Shown: positions 24,546 through 33,052, numbered from the stretch's first letter. The stretch is 36,104 bases of DNA from Candidatus Blastococcus massiliensis AP3 (GCF_000582785.1 NZ_HG931173.1:1108520-1144623); one strand, 5' to 3'. Numbers and translations: made by a program. The notes: a model not told the origin generated them from the sequence alone.

Positions 24546-25697
24546 ATGGGTCTGCGCGTCAACAACAACATCGCGGCGCTCAACGCTTACCGCAACCTGT
24601 CCGTCACCGACGGCCAGATGAGCAAGAGCCTGGAGAAGCTCTCCTCCGGGTTCCGCATCAACCGCGCGGCCGACGACGCCGCCGGTCTGGCCATCTCCGA
24701 GGGCCTGCGCTCTCAGATCGGTGGCCTGAAGGTCGCCGTCCGCAACACCCAGGACGGCATCTCGGTCGTGCAGACGGCTGAAGGTGCTCTCACCGAGACC
24801 ACCTCCATCCTGCAGCGCATGCGTGACCTGTCGGTCCAGGCGGCCAACGACGGTGGCCTGAACACCGACGCCAAGGGCAACATCCAGAAGGAGATCGACC
24901 AGCTCAACCAGGAGCTGGACCGGATCGCCACCACCACGAAGTTCAACGGGAAGGCGCTGCTCGACGGCAACTACTCGGCGAAGTTCCAGGTGGGCGCCAA
25001 CGCCGGCGAGAGCATCGATGTCGCCATCGGGACCCCCGGAGCCGGCATGAACGCCGCCGGCCTGGGCGTCAACAACGTCGACGTCACCTCCGGCGGTCCC
25101 TCGTGGACCTTCGACCCGGGTGCCGTGGACTACGCCGCCGCGACCGGCCCGGTCATCACCGTCGACGTCGAGGGCTCCGGCGCTCGCACGCTCGACGTGA
25201 CCGGGTGGGCCACCACTGGTACCTCCGCTGACGCCGCGAAGAACCAGGCGCTGCTGCAGAAGGCCTTCGACAAGGAGCTGGGCACCTCCGGCTACACCGT
25301 CAAGGTCGGCGACTACGGCCAGGTCACCGCCAGCGGCCCCACGGGCGCCGTCGACGGCGACCTGGTGATCGGTGGCGCCGGCATCACCGGTACGCACGCC
25401 TTCGGCAACCTTGCGTCGGGTGCCGACGCTGCCATCGCCGCCATCGATGGCGCCATCAAGACGGTGTCGACCACTCGTGCCGACCTGGGTGCCATCCAGA
25501 ACCGGTTCGACCACACCATCAACAACCTCAACGTCGCGGTGGAGAACCTGACCGCGTCGGAGAGCCGCATCCGCGACGCCGACATGGCGCAGGAGATGGT
25601 CCAGTTCACCCGGAACCAGATCCTGACCCAGGCCGGCACCGCGATGCTCGCGCAGGCCAACCAGGCCTCGCAGGGCGTCCTCTCGCTGCTCCGCTGA
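24546..25697 (+). CDS. fliC: flagellin
   Basis: This is the filament subunit. In the 383-residue protein the N-terminal D0/D1 region (GLRVNNNIAALNAYRNLSVT, SLEKLSSGFRINRAADDAAG, SVQAANDGGLNTDAK) and the C-terminal D1/D0 region (AIQNRFDHTINNLNVAVENL, SRIRDADMAQEMVQFTRNQI, AQANQASQGVLSLLR) are well conserved. The middle (about 145-290) is the variable surface region. A strong Shine-Dalgarno AAGGAGG precedes the ATG. Codon use shows more T and A than the neighbours, which fits high expression. It is transcribed alone, with its own promoter and a strong terminator. Confidence 0.97.
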   Translation: MGLRVNNNIAALNAYRNLSVTDGQMSKSLEKLSSGFRINRAADDAAGLAISEGLRSQIGGLKVAVRNTQDGISVVQTAEGALTETTSILQRMRDLSVQAANDGGLNTDAKGNIQKEIDQLNQELDRIATTTKFNGKALLDGNYSAKFQVGANAGESIDVAIGTPGAGMNAAGLGVNNVDVTSGGPSWTFDPGAVDYAAATGPVITVDVEGSGARTLDVTGWATTGTSADAAKNQALLQKAFDKELGTSGYTVKVGDYGQVTASGPTGAVDGDLVIGGAGITGTHAFGNLASGADAAIAAIDGAIKTVSTTRADLGAIQNRFDHTINNLNVAVENLTASESRIRDADMAQEMVQFTRNQILTQAGTAMLAQANQASQGVLSLLR

Positions 25698-25739
25698 TCC
25701 TCCGGCTGACCAGCTAGACGCGCACCAGCGTGACCCCGG

Positions 25740-25773
25740 GTGAGGGGGGAGGCCCTCCGGCCTCCCCCCTCAC
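25740..25773 (+). terminator. strong terminator after fliC
   Basis: Fifteen perfect pairs (25740-25754 with 25759-25773) close a CTCC loop, 42 nt after the fliC stop. There is no U-tract. It is the best hairpin in the window and fits a highly expressed monocistronic gene. Confidence 0.85.
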
Positions 25774-25836
25774 TCGCACCCGGACCACCCCGTTCCCGAC
25801 CCGGCACCCATCCGACCGGCCCTGGAGGCAGACAGC

Positions 25837-27216
25837 ATGAGCATGAGCGTCGACGGTCTGATCTCGGGCATGGACACCACCGCGCTGATCAGCGGCCTGA
25901 TCCAGGCCGAGGCCGCGCCACAGACCGCGCTCAAGTCGCGGATGAGCGACGCCGAGAAGGCCGCGTCGGCCTACCGCACGGTGAACACGACCTTCCTGGC
26001 GGTCACCGCCGCCGCCGAGGCCGCCCTGAAGGCCGAGTCGTGGGTGCCCGCCAAGGCCACCAGCTCCGCCTCGAGCGTGGCGGTCAGCGCCACGAGCGGC
26101 GCCCCGACCGGCGCCCTCAGCTTCACGGTCGACCAGCTCGCCGCCGCGCACGGCATGGTCCGGCACGACGCCGCGTGGACCGCCGACACCTCCGCCTTCA
26201 GTGCCTCGGCCACCACCCTCACGATCAAGGGCCTCGACGGCAGCACGCGCGGCACCCCCCTGGACATCAGCGCCACCACGTCGCTCAAGGACGTCGCCGC
26301 GACGATCAACGCGGGTGACTACGGCGTCACCGCGTCGGTGATCCAGATCGATGCCGGCAAGTTCTCGCTCCAGCTCACGTCGAAGAAGACCGGCGCGGCC
26401 AACGAGTTCACCCTCGAGGGTGGCGGCACGTTCGACGTGACCACCCAGGCGCAGAACGCCAAGCTGACGATCGGCACGACGAACAAGTACAGCGTCTCCT
26501 CCGACACCAACACCTTCGCCGCCGTCCTCCCGGGCGCGACGATCACGGTGAGCAAGCTCGAGACCGACCAGGTGACGGTCGGCGTGGCCTCCGACCCCAA
26601 CGCCGTCGCCGGCAAGGTGAGCACGCTGATCGATGCGGTCAACTCCGCGCTGTCCACGACCCGGTCCTACACCTCCAGCGCCAAGGGCAGCACCGCCGCG
26701 CTCAAGGGCGACTACGCGGTGACGTCCCTGGCCGGCCGGCTGCTCGACGCCGTCTCCGGGGCGATCGGCGCGGACGGCTCCCCCGCCCGGATCGGTATCG
26801 AGCTCACCCGCGACGGCAAGATCACCTTCGACAAGGCGAAGTTCGTCGCCGCCCTCGAGGCCGACCCCACGCTCGCGAAGCGGATGGTCGCCGGAACCCC
26901 GGCGAGCACCGGGCCCGACGGAGTGGTCGGCGGCGGGGACGACGTCGCGGCGGTGACCGGCCTGGCCGGCCGGCTGCTCGACGTCTCGAAGGCCGCCTCG
27001 AACTCCACGACGGGGACGCTCGTCGCCATGGCCGACGGCCAGGACTCCCAGGTCAAGGACATCAAGGCGCGGATCGAGGCGTGGGACCTGCGCCTGGCCA
27101 AGCGCAAGGAGACCCTCACCCGCCAGTTCACCGCGATGGAGACCGCGCTGAGCGGCCTGAAGAGCCAGTCCACCTGGCTGGCCGGACAGATCAACAGCCT
27201 CCCGTCCTACCGCTGA
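25837..27216 (+). CDS. fliD: flagellar filament cap protein FliD
   Basis: FliD is the cap that folds flagellin at the filament tip. The 459 residues show the N-terminal FliD_N motif (VDGLISGMDTTALISGLIQA, KSRMSDAEKAASAYRTVNT) and the C-terminal FliD_C region (DYAVTSLAGRLLDAVSGAIG, GKITFDKAKFVAALEADP, then the closing coiled coil RKETLTRQFTAMETALSGLK). The middle is variable. ATG 25837 has GGAGG upstream. A second in-frame ATG lies two codons on. It begins a fliD-fliS-27649 group. Confidence 0.95.
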   Translation: MSMSVDGLISGMDTTALISGLIQAEAAPQTALKSRMSDAEKAASAYRTVNTTFLAVTAAAEAALKAESWVPAKATSSASSVAVSATSGAPTGALSFTVDQLAAAHGMVRHDAAWTADTSAFSASATTLTIKGLDGSTRGTPLDISATTSLKDVAATINAGDYGVTASVIQIDAGKFSLQLTSKKTGAANEFTLEGGGTFDVTTQAQNAKLTIGTTNKYSVSSDTNTFAAVLPGATITVSKLETDQVTVGVASDPNAVAGKVSTLIDAVNSALSTTRSYTSSAKGSTAALKGDYAVTSLAGRLLDAVSGAIGADGSPARIGIELTRDGKITFDKAKFVAALEADPTLAKRMVAGTPASTGPDGVVGGGDDVAAVTGLAGRLLDVSKAASNSTTGTLVAMADGQDSQVKDIKARIEAWDLRLAKRKETLTRQFTAMETALSGLKSQSTWLAGQINSLPSYR

Positions 27217-27265
27217 TCCCCCGGACCACCGCACCACCTCCCCCACGCTCCAGGAGTACACCCCG

Positions 27266-27652
27266 ATGAGTGCCGCTTCCCTCCGCGCCCGCTACCTCGG
27301 CGACGCTGTCGCCACCAGCTCGCCGCAGCAGGTACTGGTCATGCTCTACGACCGGCTCGCGCTCGACCTCGAGCGGGCGCAGAAGGCCGTCGCGGCCGGT
27401 GACCGCGAGGAGGCCGGGGAGCAGCTGCAGCACGCGCAGGCCATCGTCATCGAGCTGCTGTCGAGCCTGCAGGTGGACGCGTGGGAGGGCGGGCCCCGGC
27501 TGGCCTCCCTGTACAACTGGCTGATCAGCGAGCTGGTCCAGGCCAACATCAAGCTGGACACCAACCGGATCTCCGCGTGCCGGCAGGTCGTCGAGCCCCT
27601 CCGCGACGCGTGGCGGCAGGCCGCCCTCACGCTGGCAGGCAGCACGCCATGA
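27266..27652 (+). CDS. fliS: flagellin export chaperone FliS
   Basis: FliS is the cytoplasmic chaperone that keeps flagellin unfolded for export. The 128 residues show the family start (LRARYLGDAVATSSPQQVLV), the MLYDRLALDLERA helix, LLSSLQVDAWEGG and LYNWLISELVQANIKLDTNR. Length is normal. It follows fliD by 49 nt with an AGGAG before the ATG. Its stop overlaps the next gene by 4 nt (ATGA). Confidence 0.95.
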   Translation: MSAASLRARYLGDAVATSSPQQVLVMLYDRLALDLERAQKAVAAGDREEAGEQLQHAQAIVIELLSSLQVDAWEGGPRLASLYNWLISELVQANIKLDTNRISACRQVVEPLRDAWRQAALTLAGSTP

Positions 27653-28080
27653 GCGCGGTCGGCCCGGTGAGCAGCGCGGCGACCGCGGGCTTCGGCGCCA
27701 ACCCCTACGCCGGGCAGATCCCCGCGGGCGCGTCGCCCCGCCAGGACGAGCGCAACCGCCGCAGGCCCAAGGACTGGCACGAGGCGGTGGCCGAGCTGGA
27801 GGGCGAGGTCCTCGCCGCCGAGCAGACGATGGCCGAGGGCCGCGCCGACGAGATCGCCGCCTGGGGCCGCCGCTCCGCCGACTGGGTCCCGCCCACCGAC
27901 CTGGGCCCGATCCCCGAGGACCTGCGGGAGCGCGCCATGCGCCTCCTGCAGCAACAGCTCGCCGTGGCCGAGGCGCTCGTCGACCGCATCACCCAGTCGC
28001 AGAAGCAGCGCGACGTCGCCGCCCGGATGTCCTACGGCCCCACCCGTCCGGTCGCCTCCTACATCGACCGGGCGCTCTGA
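27649..28080 (+). CDS. small helical protein in the fliT position, function unknown
   Basis: The 143-residue protein is coupled to fliS by an ATGA overlap. Its first 40 residues are flexible (Ala/Gly/Pro). A helical core follows with HEAVAELEGEVLAAEQTMAE and RERAMRLLQQQLAVAEALVD, then RITQSQKQRDVAARMSYGP. No family is clear by motif. fliT (the FliD export chaperone) usually occupies this place, and the mostly helical, small, acidic build fits a chaperone. That is an inference from position. Confidence 0.6.
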   Translation: MSAVGPVSSAATAGFGANPYAGQIPAGASPRQDERNRRRPKDWHEAVAELEGEVLAAEQTMAEGRADEIAAWGRRSADWVPPTDLGPIPEDLRERAMRLLQQQLAVAEALVDRITQSQKQRDVAARMSYGPTRPVASYIDRAL

Positions 28081-28107
28081 CCCCCGGGCGTCCGCGCCCG
28101 TTGCCCC

Positions 28108-28142
28108 CGCCCCTGTCACCGGCCCCGCCGACGGCAGGGGCG
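28108..28142 (+). terminator. terminator after the fliD-fliS group
   Basis: CGCCCCTG (28108-28115) pairs with CAGGGGCG (28135-28142), followed by TTCGTGCTTTCT. It lies 28 nt after the stop of the 143-residue gene. The rest of the 371-nt gap up to flgB holds a sigma-28-like promoter, a small hairpin (28382-28397) and a short leader ORF. Confidence 0.6.
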
Positions 28143-28306
28143 TTCGTGCTTTCTGCCGACGGATCGGCGCCGCACCGGTCCTCCAGCCACGGATGGTGCC
28201 AACTCAGGCGCCCCGGTCGGCCCGGGACACGGCCAGGTCACCGCTGGTCACACGCGCCCCGGGGCCCTCCCCCGGCACCGCTGCCCCTCGCGTGGGAGGC
28301 GAACGG

Positions 28307-28334
28307 TCAGTCCGGGGGACGCGGGTGCCGATGA
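28307..28334 (+). promoter_or_regulatory. sigma-28-like promoter of the flgB operon
   Basis: TCAGTC (28307-28312), 14 nt, then GCCGATGA (28327-28334). It fits the layout before fliA and fliC, with a -10 closer to the FliA consensus. It lies in the 371-nt gene-free stretch 28081-28451, about 120 nt before flgB. Confidence 0.45.
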
Positions 28335-28422
28335 GATCCCTGCACGGACAGCACCACATCGCCATGGATCGGCGGACCCCTCACTCGTTCGCGAGTGCCT
28401 TCCGCGTACCCGGAGGTCGATC

Positions 28423-28455
28423 GTGTCCCGCTCTCCCTGCCGGCCGTTCCCGTGA
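28423..28455 (+). CDS. 10-codon leader ORF coupled to flgB
   Basis: The GTG at 28423 has the best Shine-Dalgarno of the region (GGAGG at 28412-28416, 6 nt spacing). Its reading frame encodes only VSRSPCRPFP and stops at TGA 28453-28455, which overlaps the flgB start (GTGA). flgB itself has no Shine-Dalgarno. The short peptide may serve only to bring ribosomes to flgB. Confidence 0.4.
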   Translation: MSRSPCRPFP

Positions 28456-28799
28456 TCGGCGACATCACCCCGGCGGCGTTGCACGCGGCGCTGTCCGGCC
28501 TGGCCCAGCGCCAGCGCGTCACCGCCGACAACATCGCCAACGTCAACACGCCCGGCTTCCTGGCCGGCCGCACCGATTTCGAGTCCTCGCTCCGCGGCGC
28601 CCTCACCAGCGGCGAGACGCCGCAGATCAACGGAGGCATGGTGGGCCGCTCCCTGGAGCCGACGAACACGAACGGCAACAACGTGAACCTCGACGCCGAG
28701 ACGCTCATCGCGACCGAGACCGGGCTGCGCTACCAGCTGGCCCTCAGCGCGCTGGACGGCAAGTACAACTCCATCCGCACCGCACTCAGGACGCAGTGA
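28452..28799 (+). CDS. flgB: flagellar basal-body rod protein FlgB
   Basis: FlgB is a proximal rod subunit of the basal body, exported by the flagellar type III system. The 115-residue form from GTG 28452 begins VIGDITPAALHAALSGLAQR and contains RQRVTADNIANVNTPGFLAG, the rod signature, and a C-terminal helix (YQLALSALDGKYNSIRTAL). An in-frame GTG at 28395 would add 19 residues that are not FlgB-like. It ends 1 nt before flgC and starts the basal-body operon. Confidence 0.9.
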   Translation: MIGDITPAALHAALSGLAQRQRVTADNIANVNTPGFLAGRTDFESSLRGALTSGETPQINGGMVGRSLEPTNTNGNNVNLDAETLIATETGLRYQLALSALDGKYNSIRTALRTQ

Positions 28800-28800
28800 G

Positions 28801-29205
28801 ATGGCCATCTTCGACACCTTCGGCATCTCCGGTTCCGGCCTGCTGGCGCACCGGAAGTGGCTGGACGCCGTCTCCGACAACATCTCCAACGTCAACACCG
28901 CCACGCGCACGAACGAGGACGCCTTCCAGGGCCGCATGATCGTGGCCCAGGCCGTCGAGTACGGCACCGGCGAGGGTGGCGTCCGCGTCGCTCGGGCGGT
29001 ATTCGGCGACCCGGAGGGCCGGCTGGTCTACCAGCCCGACCACCCGCTCGCCGACGACGAGGGGTACGTGAAGTACCCCGACATCGACCTCGGCGACCAG
29101 ATGTCGCAGATGATCATGGCGCAGCGCGGCTACCAGGCCAACCTCGCCGTCGTCGAGCGCGCGACCCAGGCCTACCAGGCTGCCCTGCAGCTCGGGAAGG
29201 GCTGA
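28801..29205 (+). CDS. flgC: flagellar basal-body rod protein FlgC
   Basis: This is a proximal rod subunit. The 134 residues show FDTFGISGSGLLAHRKWLDA, DNISNVNTATRTNEDAF (rod signature), YVKYPDIDLGDQMSQMIMAQ and RGYQANLAVVERATQAYQAA at the C terminus, as in FlgC. It lies 1 nt after flgB and 2 nt before fliE, so it is co-translated. Confidence 0.96.
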   Translation: MAIFDTFGISGSGLLAHRKWLDAVSDNISNVNTATRTNEDAFQGRMIVAQAVEYGTGEGGVRVARAVFGDPEGRLVYQPDHPLADDEGYVKYPDIDLGDQMSQMIMAQRGYQANLAVVERATQAYQAALQLGKG

Positions 29206-29207
29206 CC

Positions 29208-29540
29208 ATGACCCTCCCCATCGGTGGCATCCCCGGCATCGGCGCCGCCTTCGGCGTCGGCGGGGTCGCCGGCATCGACACCACGGCCGCTGCCCAGGGA
29301 GTCGGCGGGACGGCGAACGGAGACGCGTTCTCCTCCGTCCTCGCGGCGACCTTCGACCAACTGCAGGCCACGCAGGCCAACGCCGACGGCCTGGCCGCCA
29401 AGGCCGCCACCGGCGACCTCAAGGACGTGCACGACTACATGATCGCCCGGAGCGAGTCCTCCCTGGCGGTGGAGATGGTCGTCGGCATCAAGAACAAGGC
29501 CGTTGACGCCTTCAACGAGATCATGAGGATGCCCATCTGA
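29208..29540 (+). CDS. fliE: flagellar hook-basal body complex protein FliE
   Basis: FliE is the connector between the MS ring and the rod. The 110 residues include a Gly-rich start and the conserved C-terminal half: FSSVLAATFDQLQATQANAD, GDLKDVHDYMIARSESSLAV and VEMVVGIKNKAVDAFNEIMR. It starts with ATG 29208 two nt after flgC and ends overlapping the fliF ATG by one base. Confidence 0.93.
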   Translation: MTLPIGGIPGIGAAFGVGGVAGIDTTAAAQGVGGTANGDAFSSVLAATFDQLQATQANADGLAAKAATGDLKDVHDYMIARSESSLAVEMVVGIKNKAVDAFNEIMRMPI

Positions 29541-31132
29541 TGAACGAGGCACTCACCGGGACGCTGGAGCGCGCCCGCTCCACGTTCGCCACGGTCAGCC
29601 TGGGGCAGAAGGTCGTCATCGGCCTCCTGTTCGCCGGGCTGCTCCTCGGTGGGTTCTTCTTCTTCAAGTGGATCACCGCGCCGACCCAGGCACCGCTGTT
29701 CTCGAACCTGGCCTCGAGCGACGCCTCGGCGATCGTCGACGAGCTCAACGCCGAAGGCGTCTCCTACGTGCTGACCGACGGCGGGCAGACGATCATGGTC
29801 GCCAAGGACGCGGTGTACGACCTGCGCCTGCAGATGAGCGGCAAGGGCCTGCCGGCCGGCGCGGGCACCGGATACGCACTCCTGGACGAGCAGGGCATCA
29901 CCACCAGCGAGTTCCAGCAGCAGATCACGTACAAGCGGGCACTCGAGGGCGAGCTCTCCAGGACCCTCAAGTCGCTGGACGGCGTCAACGAGGCGATCGT
30001 CAGCGTCGCGCTGCCCGAGGACGAGGTCTTCGTCCGCGACAAGGCCAAGCCCACCGCCTCGGTGCTGCTGGGCCTCGCCGCGGGGACCCAGCTCACGAGC
30101 CAGCAGGTCCAGGCGGTGACCAACCTCGTCTCCTCCAGCGTCGTGGACCTCTCCCCCGAGCAGGTGACGGTCACCGACACGTCCGGACAGGTGCTGTCCA
30201 GCCCGGGGAGCGGGATCACCGCCGCCGCCGGCGACGCCCGCTCGCAGATCGAGCTGGAGACGCAGGCCCGGCTGGCGACCAACGCCCAGCAGATCCTCGA
30301 CCGGGTGCTGGGCCCCAACCGGGCGGTCGTCTCCGTCCGCGCGGACGTCGACCTCAGCCAGCGCGACACCACGTCGAAGACCTACACCTACGAGGAGGGC
30401 ACGCCGCCGGTCTCGGAGAGCACCACCACGGAGAACTACACCGGCGCCGGTGGCCCCATGGTGGGTGGCGTGCTCGGCCCGGAGAACATGCCCGACGCGA
30501 ACGCCAACGCCGGCGGGGGCGACTCCAACTACACCAAGGAGTCGAACACCTCCAACAACGCCGTCAACGAGACCACGACGGTCGAGGAGGGCGCACCCGG
30601 CGGGCTGAACCGGCTCACCGTCTCGGTGGTCATGGACGAGGCCGTCGCCGGCAACCTCCCGCAGGGTCAGATCAGCGCGCTGGTGAGCAACGCCGTCGGC
30701 CTGGACCCGGCGCGGGGCGACGACATCACCGTGGCGACCATGCCCTTCGACACCACCGCCGCCGACGAGGCCGCCGCCGCGATGGAGGCCGCCCGCGAGG
30801 CCGAGTCCGCCGAGCAGATGTGGTCGATGATCCGCACCGGAGGGATCGCTGCCGGCATCGCGCTCGTCGTCCTCGTGGTCTGGCTGCGCTCGCGCCGGGG
30901 CGGCGACGTCGAGGAGGACTACGAGCCCCTCGAGCTCACCGACGACATGCTCGCGGAGCTGGACCGCATCCGGATCGCCAGCACCCGCGAGGAGCCCATC
31001 GACAACGCGGCCGCCGAGCTGGAGGCCGCCGAGCGGCAGAAGGTGCGGGGCGAGATCTCCACCATGGTCAGCGAGCGACCGGACGAGGTCGCGGCCATGC
31101 TGCGCGGCTGGCTGACGGAGAACAAGTCATGA
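29540..31132 (+). CDS. fliF: flagellar MS-ring protein FliF
   Basis: FliF forms the membrane ring on which the rotor and rod are built. The 530 residues have a first transmembrane helix VVIGLLFAGLLLGGFFFFKW (about 27-46), a YscJ/FliF ring-building region (APLFSNLASSDASAIVDELN, LLDEQGITTSEFQQQITYKR, ALEGELSRTLKSLDGVNEA), and a second transmembrane helix GGIAAGIALVVLVVWLRSR (about 434-452). The cytoplasmic tail ends SERPDEVAAMLRGWLTENKS, the FliG-binding end. It overlaps fliG by 4 nt (ATGA). Confidence 0.96.
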   Translation: MNEALTGTLERARSTFATVSLGQKVVIGLLFAGLLLGGFFFFKWITAPTQAPLFSNLASSDASAIVDELNAEGVSYVLTDGGQTIMVAKDAVYDLRLQMSGKGLPAGAGTGYALLDEQGITTSEFQQQITYKRALEGELSRTLKSLDGVNEAIVSVALPEDEVFVRDKAKPTASVLLGLAAGTQLTSQQVQAVTNLVSSSVVDLSPEQVTVTDTSGQVLSSPGSGITAAAGDARSQIELETQARLATNAQQILDRVLGPNRAVVSVRADVDLSQRDTTSKTYTYEEGTPPVSESTTTENYTGAGGPMVGGVLGPENMPDANANAGGGDSNYTKESNTSNNAVNETTTVEEGAPGGLNRLTVSVVMDEAVAGNLPQGQISALVSNAVGLDPARGDDITVATMPFDTTAADEAAAAMEAAREAESAEQMWSMIRTGGIAAGIALVVLVVWLRSRRGGDVEEDYEPLELTDDMLAELDRIRIASTREEPIDNAAAELEAAERQKVRGEISTMVSERPDEVAAMLRGWLTENKS

Positions 31133-32205
31133 CGATGGCCGGGATGGACCAGCTGCTGGCGGGCGGGACGAACCTGCCCGCCGTCCCACCCCCTCCGCCG
31201 CGACCCGAGATGCCCGGCCTGCGCAAGGCCGCCGTCTTCCTCGCGCAGATGAGCAAGGAGGAGGCCGGCGTCCTGCTGGGCAAGCTGCGCCCGCGGGAGG
31301 TCGAGTCGCTGACCCGCGAGCTCATGCGGCTGGGCTCGGTCGAGGTCCAGGACGTCGACGGCGTCATGAACGAGTTCCACGGCCTCATGACCGCCCAGCA
31401 CTTCATCGGGCGCGGCGGCGTGGACTTCGCTCGCGAGATCCTGGCCGCGGGCCTCGGCGAGGACAAGGCCGAGGGCATCCTCTCCCGGCTCAACGTCGTC
31501 TACACCGAGGTGCCGTTCGCCTCCCTGCGCAACGCCGACGTGCGCCAGCTCGTCACGTTCCTCAAGGACGAGCACGCCCAGATCATCGCGCTGGTGCTGG
31601 CCCACCTCACCCCCGCGCAGTCGGCGGAGGTGCTCTCCGGCTTCGCGCCCGAGCAGCAGGCGGAGGTCGCCCACCGGATCGCGACCATGGACCGCACGTC
31701 GCCGGAGATGGTGCGCCTCGTCGAGGAGGAGCTGGGCCGCCGGATGGGCTCGATCCTGGCCCACCAGGACATGTCCACCGCGGGTGGTGTCGAGGCCCTC
31801 GTCGAGATCATCAACCGCTCGCCGCGGCCCACCGAGCGCTCCATCCTCGAGTGGCTGGACAGCACCGACCCGGAGCTGGCCGAGCAGGTCCGCTCGCAGA
31901 TGTTCGTCTTCGAGGACATCGTCACCATCGACGACCGCTCCCTGCAGCTCGTGCTCCGCGAGGTCGAGGCCAACGACCTGGCCACCGCGCTCAAGGGCAT
32001 CCGGCCCGACGTGCGCGACAAGGTGCAGCGGAACCTGTCGGAGCGCGCCGCGGAGAACCTGGCCGAGGAGATCGAGATGCTCGGCCCGGTCCGCACCCGC
32101 ACGGTCGAGGAGGCCCAGGCGAAGGTCGTCGGCGTCATCCGCACCCTCGAGGAGCAGGGTGCACTGACCATCTCGCGTGGCGGGGACGATGAATTCGTCG
32201 CCTGA
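31129..32205 (+). CDS. fliG: flagellar motor switch protein FliG
   Basis: FliG is the rotor switch protein in contact with FliF and the stator. The 358 residues start with MTMAGMDQLLAGG, a Pro-rich stretch, then LRKAAVFLAQMSKEEAGVLL (FliG_N). FliG_M has QIIALVLAHLTPAQSAEVLS and VLSGFAPEQQAEVAHRIATM. FliG_C has SQMFVFEDIVTIDDRSLQLV and LREVEANDLATALKGI, including the charged torque residues. It is coupled to fliF by an ATGA overlap. The 29668-32205 open frame also runs through fliF out of frame and is not used. Confidence 0.96.
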   Translation: MTMAGMDQLLAGGTNLPAVPPPPPRPEMPGLRKAAVFLAQMSKEEAGVLLGKLRPREVESLTRELMRLGSVEVQDVDGVMNEFHGLMTAQHFIGRGGVDFAREILAAGLGEDKAEGILSRLNVVYTEVPFASLRNADVRQLVTFLKDEHAQIIALVLAHLTPAQSAEVLSGFAPEQQAEVAHRIATMDRTSPEMVRLVEEELGRRMGSILAHQDMSTAGGVEALVEIINRSPRPTERSILEWLDSTDPELAEQVRSQMFVFEDIVTIDDRSLQLVLREVEANDLATALKGIRPDVRDKVQRNLSERAAENLAEEIEMLGPVRTRTVEEAQAKVVGVIRTLEEQGALTISRGGDDEFVA

Positions 32206-33052
32206 GGCCGGCCACGCCCGTGCCGGCACGAGGACGGTGGCTCCGGTGGAGGCCGCGGTCGTGCTGCGGGCTGCCGCCGGGGACGTGCCGCCGCCCCGCG
32301 CCCCCCGCGAGGGCGCCGTCCTCCGCGGCGGTGCCGCCATGACCGCCCGTCCCTACCGGCAGAGCGGCGGCGACGTCGCTCCTCCCCCGGTGCCCGCCCA
32401 GCCGGCACCGGTCGAGCGGCGGATGACCGTCCGGCGTGCCGAGGACCAGCCAGTCGCCGGTGGGCGGCCGACGTTCAAGCTCGGCGAGGTCTACGCCGAC
32501 GAGCTCGACCGGCTGCGCCGCCGGGCGCACGCCGAGGGCTTCGCCGCCGGTCACGCCGAGGGCGTGGCCGCGGCCGCCGAGGTCGTCGCGGAGGCCGAGC
32601 GCGCCGCCGCGGAGCGCATGCGGCAGGCGCAGGAGCGGTGGGAGCGGCGGATCGCCTCCGCCACCGCCGCCCTCGGCGCCGCGGTCACCCGCCTCGACGA
32701 GGCCGCCGTCCCGACCGCCGACGAGATCCGGGAGACCATCCTCGGGTCGGTCCTCACGCTCGTCGAGGACCTGGTGGGGCGCGAGCTGGCCCTGGCCGAC
32801 TCCCCCGTCCTGGACGCGGTCCGCCGCGCGCTGACCCTCTGTCCCGCCGATGCCCCGACCCTGGTGCGGGTGCACCCGGACGACCTCGCCGAGATCCCCG
32901 CCGAGGCCCTCGCGGAGCTCCCCGACTCGGTGCGCGTGGTCGCCGACCCGTCCATCGAACGGGCCGGCGCGGTCGCCGAGACCGGTTCCCGGCGCATCGA
33001 CGCGCAGCTCGTCGCGGCCCTCGAGCGGGTGCAGACGGTGCTGACGTCGTGA
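32189..33052 (+). CDS. fliH: flagellar export regulator FliH
   Basis: FliH is the stator subunit of the FliI ATPase complex in flagellar export. The 287-residue protein has a variable Pro/Ala-rich N terminus (about 1-95), a helical stretch of Gly/Ala-spaced repeats HAEGFAAGHAEGVAAAAE, and a C-terminal domain (TILGSVLTLVEDLVGRELAL, LVRVHPDDLAEIPAEALAEL, VVADPSIERAGAVAETGSRR). The start ATG 32189 lies inside the end of fliG and has GGCGGGG upstream. A GTG at 32177 and an ATG at 32339 are alternatives. It is coupled to fliI by a GTGA overlap. Confidence 0.88.
   Translation: MNSSPEAGHARAGTRTVAPVEAAVVLRAAAGDVPPPRAPREGAVLRGGAAMTARPYRQSGGDVAPPPVPAQPAPVERRMTVRRAEDQPVAGGRPTFKLGEVYADELDRLRRRAHAEGFAAGHAEGVAAAAEVVAEAERAAAERMRQAQERWERRIASATAALGAAVTRLDEAAVPTADEIRETILGSVLTLVEDLVGRELALADSPVLDAVRRALTLCPADAPTLVRVHPDDLAEIPAEALAELPDSVRVVADPSIERAGAVAETGSRRIDAQLVAALERVQTVLTS

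Noticed and set aside
28395-28451. Earlier GTG start for flgB
   Set aside because: The 19 added residues are not FlgB-like and there is no Shine-Dalgarno. The GTGA overlap at 28452 is the better start.
29668-31128. A long plus-strand frame leading into fliG
   Set aside because: It overlaps fliF out of frame. FliG begins at ATG 31129, which is coupled to the fliF stop.
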